A DNA stretch of 32,479 nucleotides from Saccoglossus kowalevskii (GCF_000003605.2 NW_003135133.1:1-32479); one strand, 5' to 3'; positions 13,081 through 27,618 are shown, counted from the first letter of the stretch. Program-made: numbers and translations. The notes: generated by a model from the letters alone, not told the origin.

Positions 13081-14659
13081 ATGACATGAAGATGGGACTG
13101 CATAACATAAATACGAGACTACATGACATAGAGATGGGACTGCATAACATAAATACGAGACTACATGACATAAAGATGGGACTGCATAACATAAATACGA
13201 GACTACATGACATCAAGATGGGACTGCATAATATAAATACGAGACTACATGACATAAAGAGGGGACTGCATAACATAAATACGAGACTACATGACATAAA
13301 GATGGGACTGTATAACATAAATACGAGACTACATGACATAAAGATGGGACTGCATAACATAAATACGAGACTACATGACATAGAGATGGGACTGCATAAC
13401 ATAAATACGAGACTACATGACATAAAGAGGGGACTGCATAATATAAATACGAGACTACATGACATAAAGAGGGGACTGCATAACATAAATACGAGACTAC
13501 ATGACATAAAGATGGGACTGTATAACATAAATACGAGACTACATGACATAAAGATGGGACTGCATAACATAAATACGAGACTACATGACATAGAGATGGG
13601 ACTGCATAACATAAATACGAGACTACATGACATTAAGATGGGACTGCATAACATAAATACGAGACTACATGACATAAAGATGGGACTGTATAATATAAAT
13701 ACGAGACTACATGACATAAAGATGGGTTTGCATAATATAAATACGAGACTACATGACATAAAGATGGGACTGCATAACATAAATACGAGACTACATGACA
13801 TAAAGATGGGACTGCATAATATAAATACGAGACTACATGACATAAAGATGGGACTGCATAACATAAATACGAGACTACATGACATAAAGATGGGACTGCA
13901 TAACATAAATACGAGACTACATGACATCAAAGATGGGACTGCATAACATAAATACGAGACTACATGACATTAAGATGGGACTGCATAACATAAATACGAG
14001 ACTACATGACATGAAGATGGGACTGCATAACATAAATACGAGACTACATGACATAGAGATGGGACTGCATAACATAAATACGAGACTACATGACATAAAG
14101 ATGGGACTGCATAACATAAATACGAGACTACATGACATAAAGAGGGGACTGCATAATATAAATACGAGACTACATGACATAAAGAGGGGACTGCATAACA
14201 TAAATACGAGACTACATGACATAAAGATGGGACTGTATAACATAAATACGAGACTACATGACATAAAGATGGGACTGCATAACATAAATACGAGACTACA
14301 TGACATAGAGATGGGACTGCATAACATAAATACGAGACTACATGACATTAAGATGGGACTGCATAACATAAATACGAGACTACATGACATAAAGATGGGA
14401 CTGTATAATATAAATACGAGACTACATGACATAAAGATGGGTTTGCATAATATAAATACGAGACTACATGACATAAAGATGGGACTGCATAACATAAATA
14501 CGAGACTACATGACATAAAGATGGGACTGTATAATATAAATACGAGACTACATGTCATAAAGATGGGATTGCATAATATAAATACGAGACTACATGACAT
14601 AAAGATGGGATTGCATAATATAAATACGAGACTACATGACATAAAGATGGGATTGTATA
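13081..14659 (+). repeat. 22-unit HOR with an extra 5-unit duplication
   Basis: The series beginning acatgaag then acatagag at 13081 restarts at 14006, 22 units plus a 1-bp insertion (catcaaagatg near 13928). Within the first copy the five-unit series agggg, gtat, plain, acatagag appears twice, starting at 13261 and 13471, exactly 210 bp apart. The gggtttgcat markers are at 13727 and 14442. The local 5-unit duplication explains why the spacing of internal markers varies between 17 and 22 units. Confidence 0.8.
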
Positions 14660-15522
14660 ACATAAATACGAGGCTACATGACATAAAGATGGGATTGCAT
14701 AATATAAATAGGAGACTACATGACATAAAGATGGGACTGCATAACATAAATACGAGACTACATGACATAAAGATGGGACTGCATAACATAAATACGGGAC
14801 TACATGACATAAAGATGGGACTGCATAACATAAATACGAGACTACATGACATAAAGATGGGACTGCATAACATAAATACGAGACTACATGACATAAAGAT
14901 GGGACTGCATAACATAAATACGAGACTACATGACATAAAGAGGGGACTGCATAATATAAATACGAGACTACATGACATAAAGAGGGGACTGCATGACATA
15001 AATACGAGACTACATGACATAAAGATGGGACTGCATAACATAAATACGAGACTACATGACATAAAGAGGGGACTGCATAACATAAATACGGGACTGCATG
15101 ACATAAAGATGGGACTGCATAACATAAATACGAGACTACATGACATAAAGATGGGACTGCATAACATAAATACGAGACTACATGACATAAAGATGGGACT
15201 GCATAACATAAATACGAGACTACATGACATAAAGAGGGGACTGCATAATATAAATACGAGACTACATGACATAAAGAGGGGACTGCATAACATAAATACG
15301 AGACTACATGACATAAAGATGGGACTGTATAACATAAATACGAGACTACATGACATAAAGATGGGACTGCATAACATAAATACGAGACTACATGACATAG
15401 AGATGGGACTGCATAACATAAATACGAGACTACATGACATTAAGATGGGACTGCATAACATAAATACGAGACTACATGACATAAAGATGGGACTGTATAA
15501 TATAAATACGAGACTACATGAC
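14660..15522 (+). repeat. Block duplicated almost perfectly at 30908-31770
   Basis: About 20 units, marked by gaggctac, aataggagac, cgggac, agggg, gcatgacata and cgggactgcat, recur in the same order and phase at an offset of 16,248 bp. By eye I noticed one substitution in about 860 bp: tacgag near 14962 is tacaag near 31211, a CpG to CpA change. The phase difference between copies (-6) comes from indels elsewhere. Confidence 0.88.
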
Positions 15523-15551
15523 ATTAAGATGGGACTGCATAACATAAATAC

Positions 15552-17205
15552 GTGACTACATGACATAAAGATGGGACTGTATAATATAAATACGAGACTA
15601 CATGACATAAAGATGGGATTGCATAATATAAATACGAGACTACATGACATAAAGATGGGACAGCATAATATAAATACGAGACTACATGACATAAATATGG
15701 GACTGCATAACATAAATACGAGACTACATGACATTAAGATGGGACTGCATAACATAAATACGTGACTACATGACATAAAGATGGGACTGTATAATATAAA
15801 TACGAGACTACATGACATAAAGATGGGATTGCATAACATAAATACGAGACTACATGACATAAAGATGGGACTGCATGACATAAATACGAGATTACATGAC
15901 ATAAAGATGGGACTGCATAACATAAATACGAGATTACATGACATAAAGATGGGACTGCATCACATAAATACGAGACTACATGACATAAAGATGGGACTGC
16001 ATAACATAAATACGAGACTACATGACATAAAGATGGGACTGTATAATATAAATACGAGACTACATGACATTAAGATGGGACTGCATAACATAAATACGAG
16101 ACTACATGACATAAAGAGGGGACTGCATAATATAAATACGAGACTACATGACATAACGATGGGACTGTATAACATGAATACGAGACTACATGACATAAAG
16201 ATGGGACTGCATAACTTAAATACGAGACTGCATGACATTAAGATGGGACTGCATAACATAAATACGAGACTACATGACATAAAGAGGGGACTGCATAATA
16301 TAAATACGAGACTACATGACATAAAGAGGGGACTGCATAACATAAATACGAGACTACATGACATAAAGATGGGACTGTATAACATAAATGCGGGACTACA
16401 TGACATAAAGATGGGACTGCATAACATAAATACGAGACTACATGACATAAAGATGGGACTGTATAACATAAATACGAGACTACATGACATTAAGATGGGA
16501 TTGCATAACATTAATACGAGACTACATGACACAAAGATGGGACTGCATAACATAAATACGAGACTAAATGACACTAAGATGGGACTGCATAACATAAATA
16601 CGAGACTACATGACATAAAGATGGGAATGTATAATATAAATACGAGACTACATGACATAAAGATGGGACTGCATAACATAAATACGAGACTACATGACAT
16701 TAAGATGGGACTGCATAACATAAATACGAGACTACATGACATTAAGATGGGACCGCATAATATAAATACGAGACTACATGACATAAAGATGGGACTGTAT
16801 AACATAAATACGAGACTACATGATCTAAAGATGGGACTGTATAACATAAATACGAGACTACATGACATAAAGATGGGACTGCATAACATAAATACGAGAC
16901 TACATGACATCAAGATGGGACTGCATAACATAAATACGAGACTACATGAAATTAAGATGGGACTGCATAACATAAATACGAGACTACATGACATAAAGAT
17001 GGGACTGCATAACATAAATACGAGACTACATGACATAGAGATGGGACTGCATAACATAAATACGAGACTACATGACATTAAGATGGGACTGCATAACATA
17101 AATACGATACTACATGACATAAAGATGGGACTGCATAACATAAATACGAGACTACATGACATCAAGATGGGACTGCATAATATAAATACGAGACTACATG
17201 ACATT
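15552..17205 (+). repeat. Chimeric block: segment A copy joined to the 25-unit block
   Basis: Its left part (15552 to about 16470) matches 6182-7250. Its middle and right (16155-17205) match 2160-3210 at an offset of 13,995 bp, and the two matches overlap over about 300 bp. The rare pair of attgcataac with attaatac, then acacaaag and aatgacacta, sits at 2505 and 16500. The block therefore links the 2-kb and 7-kb regions as members of one larger family. Confidence 0.82.
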
Positions 17206-17670
17206 AAGATGGGACCGCATAATATAAATACGAGACTACATGACATAAAGATGGGACTGTATAACATAAATACGAGACTACATGACCTAAAGATGGGACT
17301 GTATAACATAAATACGAGACTACATGACATAAAGATGGGACTGCATAACATAAATACGAGACTACATGACATCAAGATGGGACTGCATAACATAAATACG
17401 AGACTACATGAAATTAAGATGGGACTGCATAACATAAATACGAGACTACATGACATAAAGATGGGACTGCATAACATAAATACGAGACTACATGACATAG
17501 AGATGGGACTGCATAACATAAATACGAGACTACATGACATTAAGATGGGACTGCATAACATAAATACGAGACTACATGACATAAAGATGGGACTGCATAA
17601 CATAAATACGAGACTACATGACATCAAGATGGGACTGCATAATATAAATACGAGACTACATGACATCAAG
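16747..17670 (+). repeat. 11-unit HOR, two tandem copies
   Basis: Each 462-bp copy begins with a proline-type unit (gaccgcat at 16751 and 17213), followed by tails acataaag, acctaaag or atctaaag, acataaag, acatcaag, aaattaag, plain and acatagag, then plain units ending in acatcaag. Spacing is exactly 11 units. One unit near 17107 reads cgatac instead of cgagac. A third, partial start at 17800 follows after the 1-bp deletion at 17714. Confidence 0.88.
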
Positions 17671-18588
17671 ATGGGACTGTATAATATAAATACGAGACTA
17701 CATGACATAAAGATGGACTGCATAACATAAATACGAGACTACATGACATTAAGATGGGACTGCATAACATAAATACGAGACTACATGACATTAAGATGGG
17801 ACCGCATAATATAAATACGAGACTACATGACATAAAGATGGGACTGTATAACATAAATACGAGACTACATGACATAAAGATGGGACTGTATAACATAAAT
17901 ACGAAACTACATGACATAAAGATGGGACTGCATAACATAAATACGAGACTACATGACATCAAGATGGGACTGCATAACATAAATACGAGACTACATGAAA
18001 TTAAGATGGGATGCATAACATAAATACGAGACTACATGACATTAAGATGGGACTGCATAACATAAATACGAGACTACATGACATAAAGATGGGACTGCAT
18101 AACATAAATACGAGACTACATGACATCAAGATGGGACTGCATAATATAAATACGAGACTACATGACATCAAGATGGGACTGTATAATATAAATACGAGAC
18201 TACATGACATAAAGATGGGACCGCATAATATAAATACGAGACTACATGACATTAAATCGGGACTGTATAATATAAATACGTGACTACATGACATAAAGAT
18301 GGGACTGCATAATATAAATACGAGACTACATGACCTAAATATGGGACTGTATAACATAAATACGAGACTACATGACATAAAGATGGGACTGCATAACATA
18401 AATACGAGACTACATGACATCAAGATGGGACTGCATAACATAAATACGAGACTACATGAAATTAAGATGGGACTGCATAACATAAATACGAGACTACATG
18501 ACATAAAGATGGGACTGCATAACATAAATACGAGACTACATGACATAGAGATGGGACTGCATAACATAAATACGAGACTACATGACAT
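17668..18588 (+). repeat. Large duplicated segment A, right-part copy
   Basis: This is the partner of 8130-9050 and shares both single-base deletions at 17714 and 18009. It differs from its partner at a few bases: attaaatcggg near 18251 where the partner has attaaaacggg, acctaaatatg near 18335 where the partner has acctaaagatg, and ggaactgc near 8563 only in the partner. After 18588 the two copies part. Confidence 0.88.
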
Positions 18589-20859
18589 AAAGATGGGACT
18601 GCATAACATAAATACGAGACTACATGACATTAAGATGGGACTGCATAACATAAATACGAGACTACATGACATAAAGATGGGACTGTATAATATAAATACG
18701 AGACTACATGACATAAAGATGGGACTGCATAACATAAATACGAGACTACATGACATTAAGATGGGACTGCATAACATAAATACGAGACTACATGACATTA
18801 AGATGGGACTGCATAACATAAATACGAGACTACATGACATAAAGATGGGACTGCATAACATAAATACGAGACTACATGACATAAAGATGGGACTGCATAA
18901 CATAAATACGAGACTACATGACATAAAGATGGGACTGCATAACATAAATACGAGACTACATGACATTAAGATGGGACTGCATAACATAAATACGAGACTA
19001 CATGACATAAAGATGGGACTGCATAACATAAATACGAGACTACATGACATTAAGATGGGACTGCATAACATAAATTCGAGACTACATGACATAAAGATGG
19101 GACTGTATAATATAAATACGAGACTACATGACATAAAGATGGGACTGCATAACATAAATACGAGACTACATGACATTAAGATGGGACTGCATAACATAAA
19201 TACGAGACTACATGAAATTAAGATGGGACTGCATAACATAAATACGAGACTACATGACATAAAGATGGGACTGCATAACATAAATACGAGACTACATGAC
19301 ATAGAGATGGGACTGCATAACATAAATACGTGACTACATGGCATTAAGATGGGACTGCATAACATAAATACGAGACTACATGACATAAAGATGGGACTGC
19401 ATAACATAAATACGAGACTACATGACATTAAGATGGGACTGCATAACATAAATACGAGACTACATGACATAAAGATGGGACTGCATAACATAAATACGAG
19501 ACTACATGACATTAAGATGGGACTGCATAACATAAATTCGAGACTACATGACATAAAGATGGGACTGTATAATATAAATACGAGACTACATGACATAAAG
19601 ATGGGACTGCATAACATAAATACGAGACTACATGACATTAAGATGGGACTGCATAACATAAATACGTGGCTACATGACATAAAGATGGGACTGTATAATA
19701 TAAATACGAGACTACATGACATAAAGATGGGATTGCATAATATAAATACGAGACTACATGACATAAAGATGGGACTGCATAACATAAATACGAGACTACA
19801 TGACATAAAGATGGGACTGCATAACATAAATACGAGACTACATGACATAAAGATGGGACTGCATAACATAAATACGAGATTACATGACATAAAGATGGGA
19901 CTGCATCACATAAATACGAGACTACATGACATAAAGATGGGACTGCATAACATAAATACGAGACTACATGACATTAAAACGGGACTGTATAATATAAATA
20001 CGTGACTACATGACATAAAGATGGGACTGCATAACATAAATACGAGACTACATGACATAAATATGGGATTGTATAATATAAATACGAGACTACATGACAT
20101 AAAGATGGGACTGCATAACATAAATACGAGACTACATGACATAAAGAGGGGACTGCATAATATAAATACGAGACTACATGACATAAAGATGGGACTGCAT
20201 AACATAAATACGAGACTACATGACATAAAGATGGGACTGCATAACATAAATACGAGACTACAAGACATAGAGACGGGGCTGCCTAACATAAATACGAGAC
20301 TACATGACATTAAGATGGGACTGCATAACATAAATACGAGACTACATGACATAAAGATGGGACTGCATAACATAAATACGAGACTAAATGACACTAAGAT
20401 CGGACTGCATAACATAAATACGAGACTACATGACATGAAGATGGGACTGTATAATATAAATACGAGACTACTTGACATAAAGATGGGACTGCATAACATA
20501 AATACGAGACTACATGACATTAAGATGGGACTGCATAACATAAATACGAGACTACATGACATAAAGATGGGACTGCATAACATAAATACGAGACTACATG
20601 ACACAAAGATGGGACTGCATAACATAAATACGAGACTACATGACACAAAGATGGGACTGCATAACATAAATACGAGACTAAATGACATAAGATGGGACTG
20701 CATAACATAAATACGAGACTACATGACATAAAGATGGGACTGTATAATATAAATACGAGACTACATGACATAAAGATGGGACTGCATAACATAAATACGA
20801 GACTACATGACATTAAGATGGGACTGCATAACATAAATACGAGACTACATGACATTAAG
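18589..20859 (+). repeat. Mosaic block, mostly plain units
   Basis: No gene is seen. Plain consensus-like units dominate from 18.6 to 19.1 kb. Aattcg units at about 19074 and 19537 are 11 units apart. The cassette at 19525-19750 carries cgtggc near 19668, where the usual cgtgac TGA reads TGG. The unit at 20263-20304 is unusually altered (acaagac, agacgggg, gcctaac). A 1-bp deletion lies near 20689 (acataagatg). Confidence 0.78.
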
Positions 20860-21784
20860 ATGGGACTGCATAATATAAATACGAGACTACATGACATAAA
20901 GATGGGACTGTATAACATAAATACGAGACTACATGACATAAAGATGGGGACTGTATAACATAAATACGAGACTACATGACATAAAGATGGGACTGCATAA
21001 CATAAATACGAGACTACATGACATCAAGATGGGACTGCATAACATAAATACGAGACTACATGAAATTAAGATGGGACTGCATAACATAAATACGAGACTA
21101 CATGACATAAAGATGGGACTGCATAACATAAATACGAGACTACATGACATAGAGATGGGACTGCATAACATAAATACGAGACTACATGACATTAAGATGG
21201 GACTGCATAACATAAATACGAGACTACATGACATAAAGATGGGACTGCATAACATAAATACGAGACTACATGACATCAAGATGGGACTGCATAATATAAA
21301 TACGAGACTACATGACATTAAGATGGGACCGCATAATATAAATACGAGACTACATGACTTAAAGATGGGACTGTATAACATAAATACGAGACTACATGAC
21401 CTAAAGATGGGACTGTATAACATAAATACGAGGCTACATGACATAAAGATGGGACTGCATAACATAAATACGAGACTACATGACATCAAGATGGGACTGC
21501 ATAACATAAATACGAGACTACATGAAATTAAGATGGGACTGCATAACATAAATACGAGACTACATGACATAAAGATGGGACTGCATAACATAAATACGAG
21601 ACTACATGACATAGAGATGGGACTGCATAACATAAATACGAGACTACATGACATTAAGATGGGACTGCATAACATAAATACGAGACTACATGACATAAAG
21701 ATGGGACTGCATAACATAAATACGAGACTACATGACATCAAGATGGGACTGCATAACATAAATTCGAGACTACATGACGTAAGG
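20860..21784 (+). repeat. 11-unit HOR, second tandem pair
   Basis: Copies run 20860-21322 (463 bp, with one inserted g near 20947) and 21323-21784 (462 bp). Both carry the order of the 16.75-17.67 kb pair: gtat units, acatcaag, aaattaag (21061 and 21523), plain, acatagag and acatcaag. Copy 1 lacks the proline-type change at its first unit (gactgcat rather than gaccgcat). The same HOR thus exists twice in the window, about 4 kb apart. Confidence 0.85.
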
Positions 21785-21930
21785 ATGGGACTGTATTATA
21801 TAAGTACAAGACTACTTGACATAAACATGGGACTGCATAACATAAATACAAGACTACATGACATTAAAATGGGACTGCATAACATAAATACTTGACTACA
21901 TGACATAAAGATGGGACTGTATAATATAAA
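21770..21930 (+). repeat. Diverged patch of about four units
   Basis: Substitutions are far denser here than in neighbouring units: acgtaaggatg, gtattatata, aagtacaag, ctacttgac, aaacatggg, aatacaag, attaaaatg, tacttgac and tactaaac. The 42-bp phase is kept throughout and both sides return at once to near-consensus units. It may be an older, poorly homogenised stretch. Confidence 0.8.
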
Positions 21931-24535
21931 TACTAAACTACATGACATAAAGATGGGATTGCATAATATAAATACGAGACTACATGACATTAAGATGGGA
22001 CTGCATAACATAAATACGAGACTACATGACATAAAGATGGGACTGCATAATATAAATACGAGACTACATGACATAAAGATGGGACTGTATAACATAAATA
22101 CGAGACTACATGACATAAAGATGGGACTGCATAACATAAATACGAGACTACATGACATAAAGATGGGACTGCATAACATAAATACGAGACTACATGACAT
22201 TAAGATGGGACTGCATAACATAAATACGAGACTACATGACATTAAGATGGGACTGCATAACATAAATACGAGACTACATGACATTAAAAGGGGACTGCAT
22301 AACATAAATACGAGACTACATGACATAAAGATGGGACTGCATAACATAAATACGAGACTACATGACATAGAGATGGGACTGCATAACATAAATACTTGAC
22401 TACATGGCATTAAGATGGGACTGCATAACATAAATACGAGACTACATGACATAAAGATGGGACTGCATAACATAAATACGAGACTACATGACATAAAGAT
22501 GGGACTGCATAACATAAATACGAGACTACATGACATTAAGATGGGACTGCATAACATAAATACGAGACTACATGACATAAAGATGGGACTGCATAACATA
22601 AATACGAGACTACATGACATTAAGATGGGACTGCATAACATAAATTCGAGACTACATGACATAAAGATGGGACTGTATAATATAAATACGAGACTACATG
22701 ACATAAATATGGGACTGTATAACATAAATACGAGACTACTTGACATAAAGATGGGACTGCATAACATAAATACGAGACTACATGACACAAAGATGGGACT
22801 GCATAACATAAATACGAGACTAAATGACACTAAGATGGGACTGCATAACATAAATACGAGACTACATGACATAAAGATGGGACTGTATAATATAAATACG
22901 AGACTACATGACATAAAGATGGACTGCATAACATAAATACGAGACTACATGACATTAAGATGGGACTGCATAACATAAATACGAGACTACATGACATTAA
23001 GATGGGACCGCATAATATAAATACGAGACTACATGACATAAAGATGGGACTGTATAACATAAATACGAGACTACATGACATAAAGATGGGACTGTATAAC
23101 ATAAATACGAAACTACATGACATAAAGATGGGACTGCATAACATAAATACGAGACTACATGACATCAGATGGGACTGCATACATAATACGAGACTACATG
23201 ACATCAAGATGGGACTGCATAACATAAATACGAGACTACATGAAATTAAGATGGGACTGCATAACATAAATACGAGACTACATGACATAAAGATGGGACT
23301 GTATAACATAAATACGAGACTACATGACATAAAGATGGGACTGCATAACATAAATACGAGACTACATGACATTAAGATGGGACTGCATAACATAAATACG
23401 AGACTACATGACATAAAGATGGGACTGCATAACATAAATACGAGACTACATGACATTAAGATGGGACTGCATAACATAAATTCGAGACTACATGACATAA
23501 AGATGGGACTGTATAACATAAATACGAGACTACATGACCTAAAGATGGGACTGTATAACATAAATACGAAACTACATGACATAAAGATGGGACTGCATAA
23601 CATAAATACGAGACTACATGACATCAAGATGGGACTGCATAACATAAATACGAGACTACATGACATTAAGATGGGACTGTATAATATAAATACGAGACTA
23701 CATGACATGAAGATGGGACTGCATAACATAAATACGAGACTACATGACATTAAGATGGGACTGCATAACATAAATACGAGACTACATGACATTAAGATGG
23801 GACTGCATAACATAAATACGAGACTACATGACATTAAGAGGGGACTGCATAACATAAATACGAGACTACATGACATAAAGATGGGACTGCATAACATAAA
23901 TACGAGACTACATGACATAAAGATGGGACTGCATAACATAAATACGTGACTACATGACATTAAGATGGGACTGCATAACATAAATACGAGACTACATGAC
24001 ATAAAGATGGGACTGCATAACATAAATACGAGACTACATGATATTAAGATGGGACTGCATAACATAAATACGAGACTACATGACATAAAGATGGGACTGC
24101 ATAACATAAATACGTGACTACATGACATTAAGATGGGACTGCATAACATAAATACGAGACTACATGACATAAAGATGGGACTGTATAACATAAATACGAG
24201 ACTACATGACATAAAGATGGGACTGCATAACATAAATACGAGACTACATGAAATTAAGATGGGACTGCATAACATAAATACGAGACTACATGACATAAAG
24301 ATGGGACTGTATAACATAAATACGAGACTACATGACATAGAGATGGGACTGCATAACATAAATACGAGATTACATGACATTAAGATGGGACTGCATAACA
24401 TAAATACGAGACTACATGACATAAAGATGGGACTGCATAACATAAATACGAGACTACATGACATTAAGATGGGACTGCATAACATAAATTCGAGACTACA
24501 TGACATAAAGATGGGACTGCATAACATAAATACGA
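21931..24535 (+). repeat. Mosaic block containing copies of 7.5-8.5 kb
   Basis: From about 22.2 to 23.3 kb the unit order follows 7.5-8.5 kb, including cttgactacatggcat and the agatggactgc deletion (22920). Three further single-base deletions fall within about 22 bp at 23165-23187 (acatcagatg, gcatacataatac), which the other two copies lack. Mixed plain, aaattaag and gtat units follow, with cgtgac units near 23945 and 24113. No gene is seen. Confidence 0.8.
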
Positions 24536-25517
24536 GACTACATGATATTAATATGGGACTACATAACATAAATACGAGACTACATGACATAAAGATGGGA
24601 CTGTATAACATAAATACGAGACTACAGGACATAGAGATGGGACTGCATAACATAATACGACACTACATGACATTAAGATGGGACTGCATAACATAAATAC
24701 GAGACTACATGACATAAAGATGGGACTGCATAACATAAATACGAGACTACATGACATAAAGATGGGACTGCATAACATAAATACGAGATTACATGACATA
24801 AAGATGGGACTGCATCACATAAATACGAGACTACATGACATAAAGATGGGACTGCATAACATAAATACGAGATTACATGACATAAATATGGGACTCCATC
24901 ACATAAATACGAGACTACATGACATAAAGATGGGACTCCTTAACATAAATACGAGACTACATGACATTAAGATTGGACTGCATAACATAAATACGAGACT
25001 ACATGACATAAAGATGGGACTGCATAACATAAATACGAGACTACATGACATTAAGATGGGACTGCATAACATAAATTCGAGACTAAATGACATAAAGTTG
25101 GGACTGTATAATATAAATACGAGACTACATGACATAAAGAAGGGACTGCATAACATAAATACGAGACTGCATGACATTAAGATGGGACTGCATAACATAA
25201 ATACGAGACTACATGACATAAAGATGGGACTGTATAATATAAATACGAGACTACATGACATAAAGAGGGGACTGCATAATATAAATACGAGACTACATGA
25301 CATAAAGATGGGACTGCATAACATAAATACGAGACTACATGACATTAAGATGGGACTGCATAACATAAATTCGAGACTACATGACATAAAGATGGGACTG
25401 TATAATATAAATACGAGACTACATGACATAAAGATGGGACTGCATAACATAAATACGAGACTACATGACATTAAGATGGGACTGCATAACATAAATACTT
25501 GACTACATGACATAAAG
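24536..25517 (+). repeat. Junction block: copies of 5.8 kb and 1.7 kb side by side
   Basis: The left part (24544-24720) matches 5811-5990, including caggacatagag and the cgacac unit, here with a 1-bp deletion near 24653. The middle (24843-25234) matches 1742-2133 with its rare variants. Material that lies 4 kb apart in the left of the window is thus adjacent here. The rest is ordinary units with a cttgac unit at 25499. Confidence 0.83.
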
Positions 25518-27618
25518 ATGGGACTGTATAATATAAATACGAGACTACATGACATAAAGATGGGATAGCATAATATAAATACGAGACTACATGACATTAA
25601 GATGGGACTGCATAACATAAATTTCGAGACTACATGACATAAAGATGGGACTGTATAATATAAATACGAGACTACATGACATAAAGATTCGACTGCATAA
25701 CATAAATACGAGACTACATGACATTAAGATGGGACTGCATAACATAAATACGTGACTACATGACATAAAGATGGGACTGTATAATATAAATACGAGACTA
25801 CATGACATAAAGATGGGATTGCATAATATAAATACGAGACTACATGACATAAAGATGGGACTGCATAACATAAATACGAGACTACATGACATAAAGATGG
25901 GACTGCATAACATAAATACGAGACTACATGACATAAAGATGGGACTGCATAACATTAATACGAGATTACATGACATAAAGATGGGACTGCATCACATAAA
26001 TACGAGACTACATGACATAAAGATGGGACTGCATAACATAAATACGAGACTACATGACATTAAGATGGGACTGCATAACATAAATACGAGACTACATGAC
26101 ATAAATATGGGATTGTATAATATAAATACGAGACTACATGACATAAAGATGGGACTGCATAACATAAATACGAGACTACATGACATAAAGATGGGACTGC
26201 ATAACATAAATACGAGACTACATGACATAAAGATGGGACTGCATAACATAAATACGAGACTACATGACATAGAGATGGGACTGCATAACATAAATACGAG
26301 ACTACATGACATTAAGATGGGACTGCATAACATAAATACGAGATTACATGACATAAAGATGGGACTGCATAACATAAATACGAGACTACATGACACTAAG
26401 ATGGGACTGCATAACATAAATACGAGACTACATGACATAAAGATGGGACTGTATAATATAAATACGAGACTACATGACATAAAGATGGGACTGCATAACA
26501 TAAATACGAGACTACATGACATTAAGATGGGACTGCATAACATAAATACGTGACTACATGACATAAAGATGGGACTGTATAATATAAATACGAGACTACA
26601 TGACATAAAGATGGGATTGCATAATATAAATACGAGACTACATGACATTAAGATGGGACTGCATAACATAAATTCGAGACTACATGACATAAAGATGGGA
26701 CTGTATAATATAAATACGAGACTACATGACATAAAGATTCGACTGCATAACATAAATACGAGACTACATGACATTAAGATGGGACTGCATAACATAAATA
26801 CGTGACTACATGACATAAAGATGGGACTGTATAATATAAATACGAGACTACATGACATAAAGATGGGATTGCATAATATAAATACGAGACTACATGACAT
26901 AAAGATGGGACTGCATAACATAAATACGAGACTACATGACATAAAGATGGGACTGCATAACATAAATACGAGACTACATGACATAAAGATGGGACTGCAT
27001 AACATTAATACGAGATTACATGACATAAAGATGGGACTGCATCACATAAATACGAGACTACATGACATAAAGATGGCACTGCATAACATAAATACGAGAC
27101 TACATGACATTAAGATGGGACTGCATAACATAAATACGAGACTACATGACATAAATATGGGATTGTATAATATAAATACGAGACTACATGACATAAAGAT
27201 GGGACTGCATAACATAAATACGAGACTACATGACATAAAGATGGGACTGCATAACATAAATACGAGACTACATGACATAAAGATGGGACTGCATAACATA
27301 AATACGAGACTACATGACATAGAGATCGGACTGCATAACATAAATACGAGACTACATGACATTAAGATGGGACTGCATAACATAAATACGAGACTACATG
27401 ACATAAAGATGGGACTGCATAACATAAATACGAGACTAAATGACACTAAGATGGGACTGCATAACATAAATACGAGACTACATGACATAAAGATGGGACT
27501 GTATAATATAAATACGAGACTACATGACATAAAGATGGGACTGCATAACATAAATACGAGACTACATGACATTAAGATGGGAATGCATAACATAAATACG
27601 AGACTACATGACATTAAG
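25518..27618 (+). repeat. 25-unit HOR, two tandem copies
   Basis: Copies run 25518-26568 (1,051 bp, one inserted t near 25622) and 26569-27618 (1,050 bp). Shared markers 1,050 bp apart are agattcgactg (25685 and 26735), attaatacgagattac (25954 and 27004), gcatcacata, acataaatatg and acatagag. I noticed roughly seven substitutions, among them ggcactgc near 27077, agatcgg near 27327 and acactaag tail differences, so the duplication is young relative to overall unit diversity. Confidence 0.88.
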
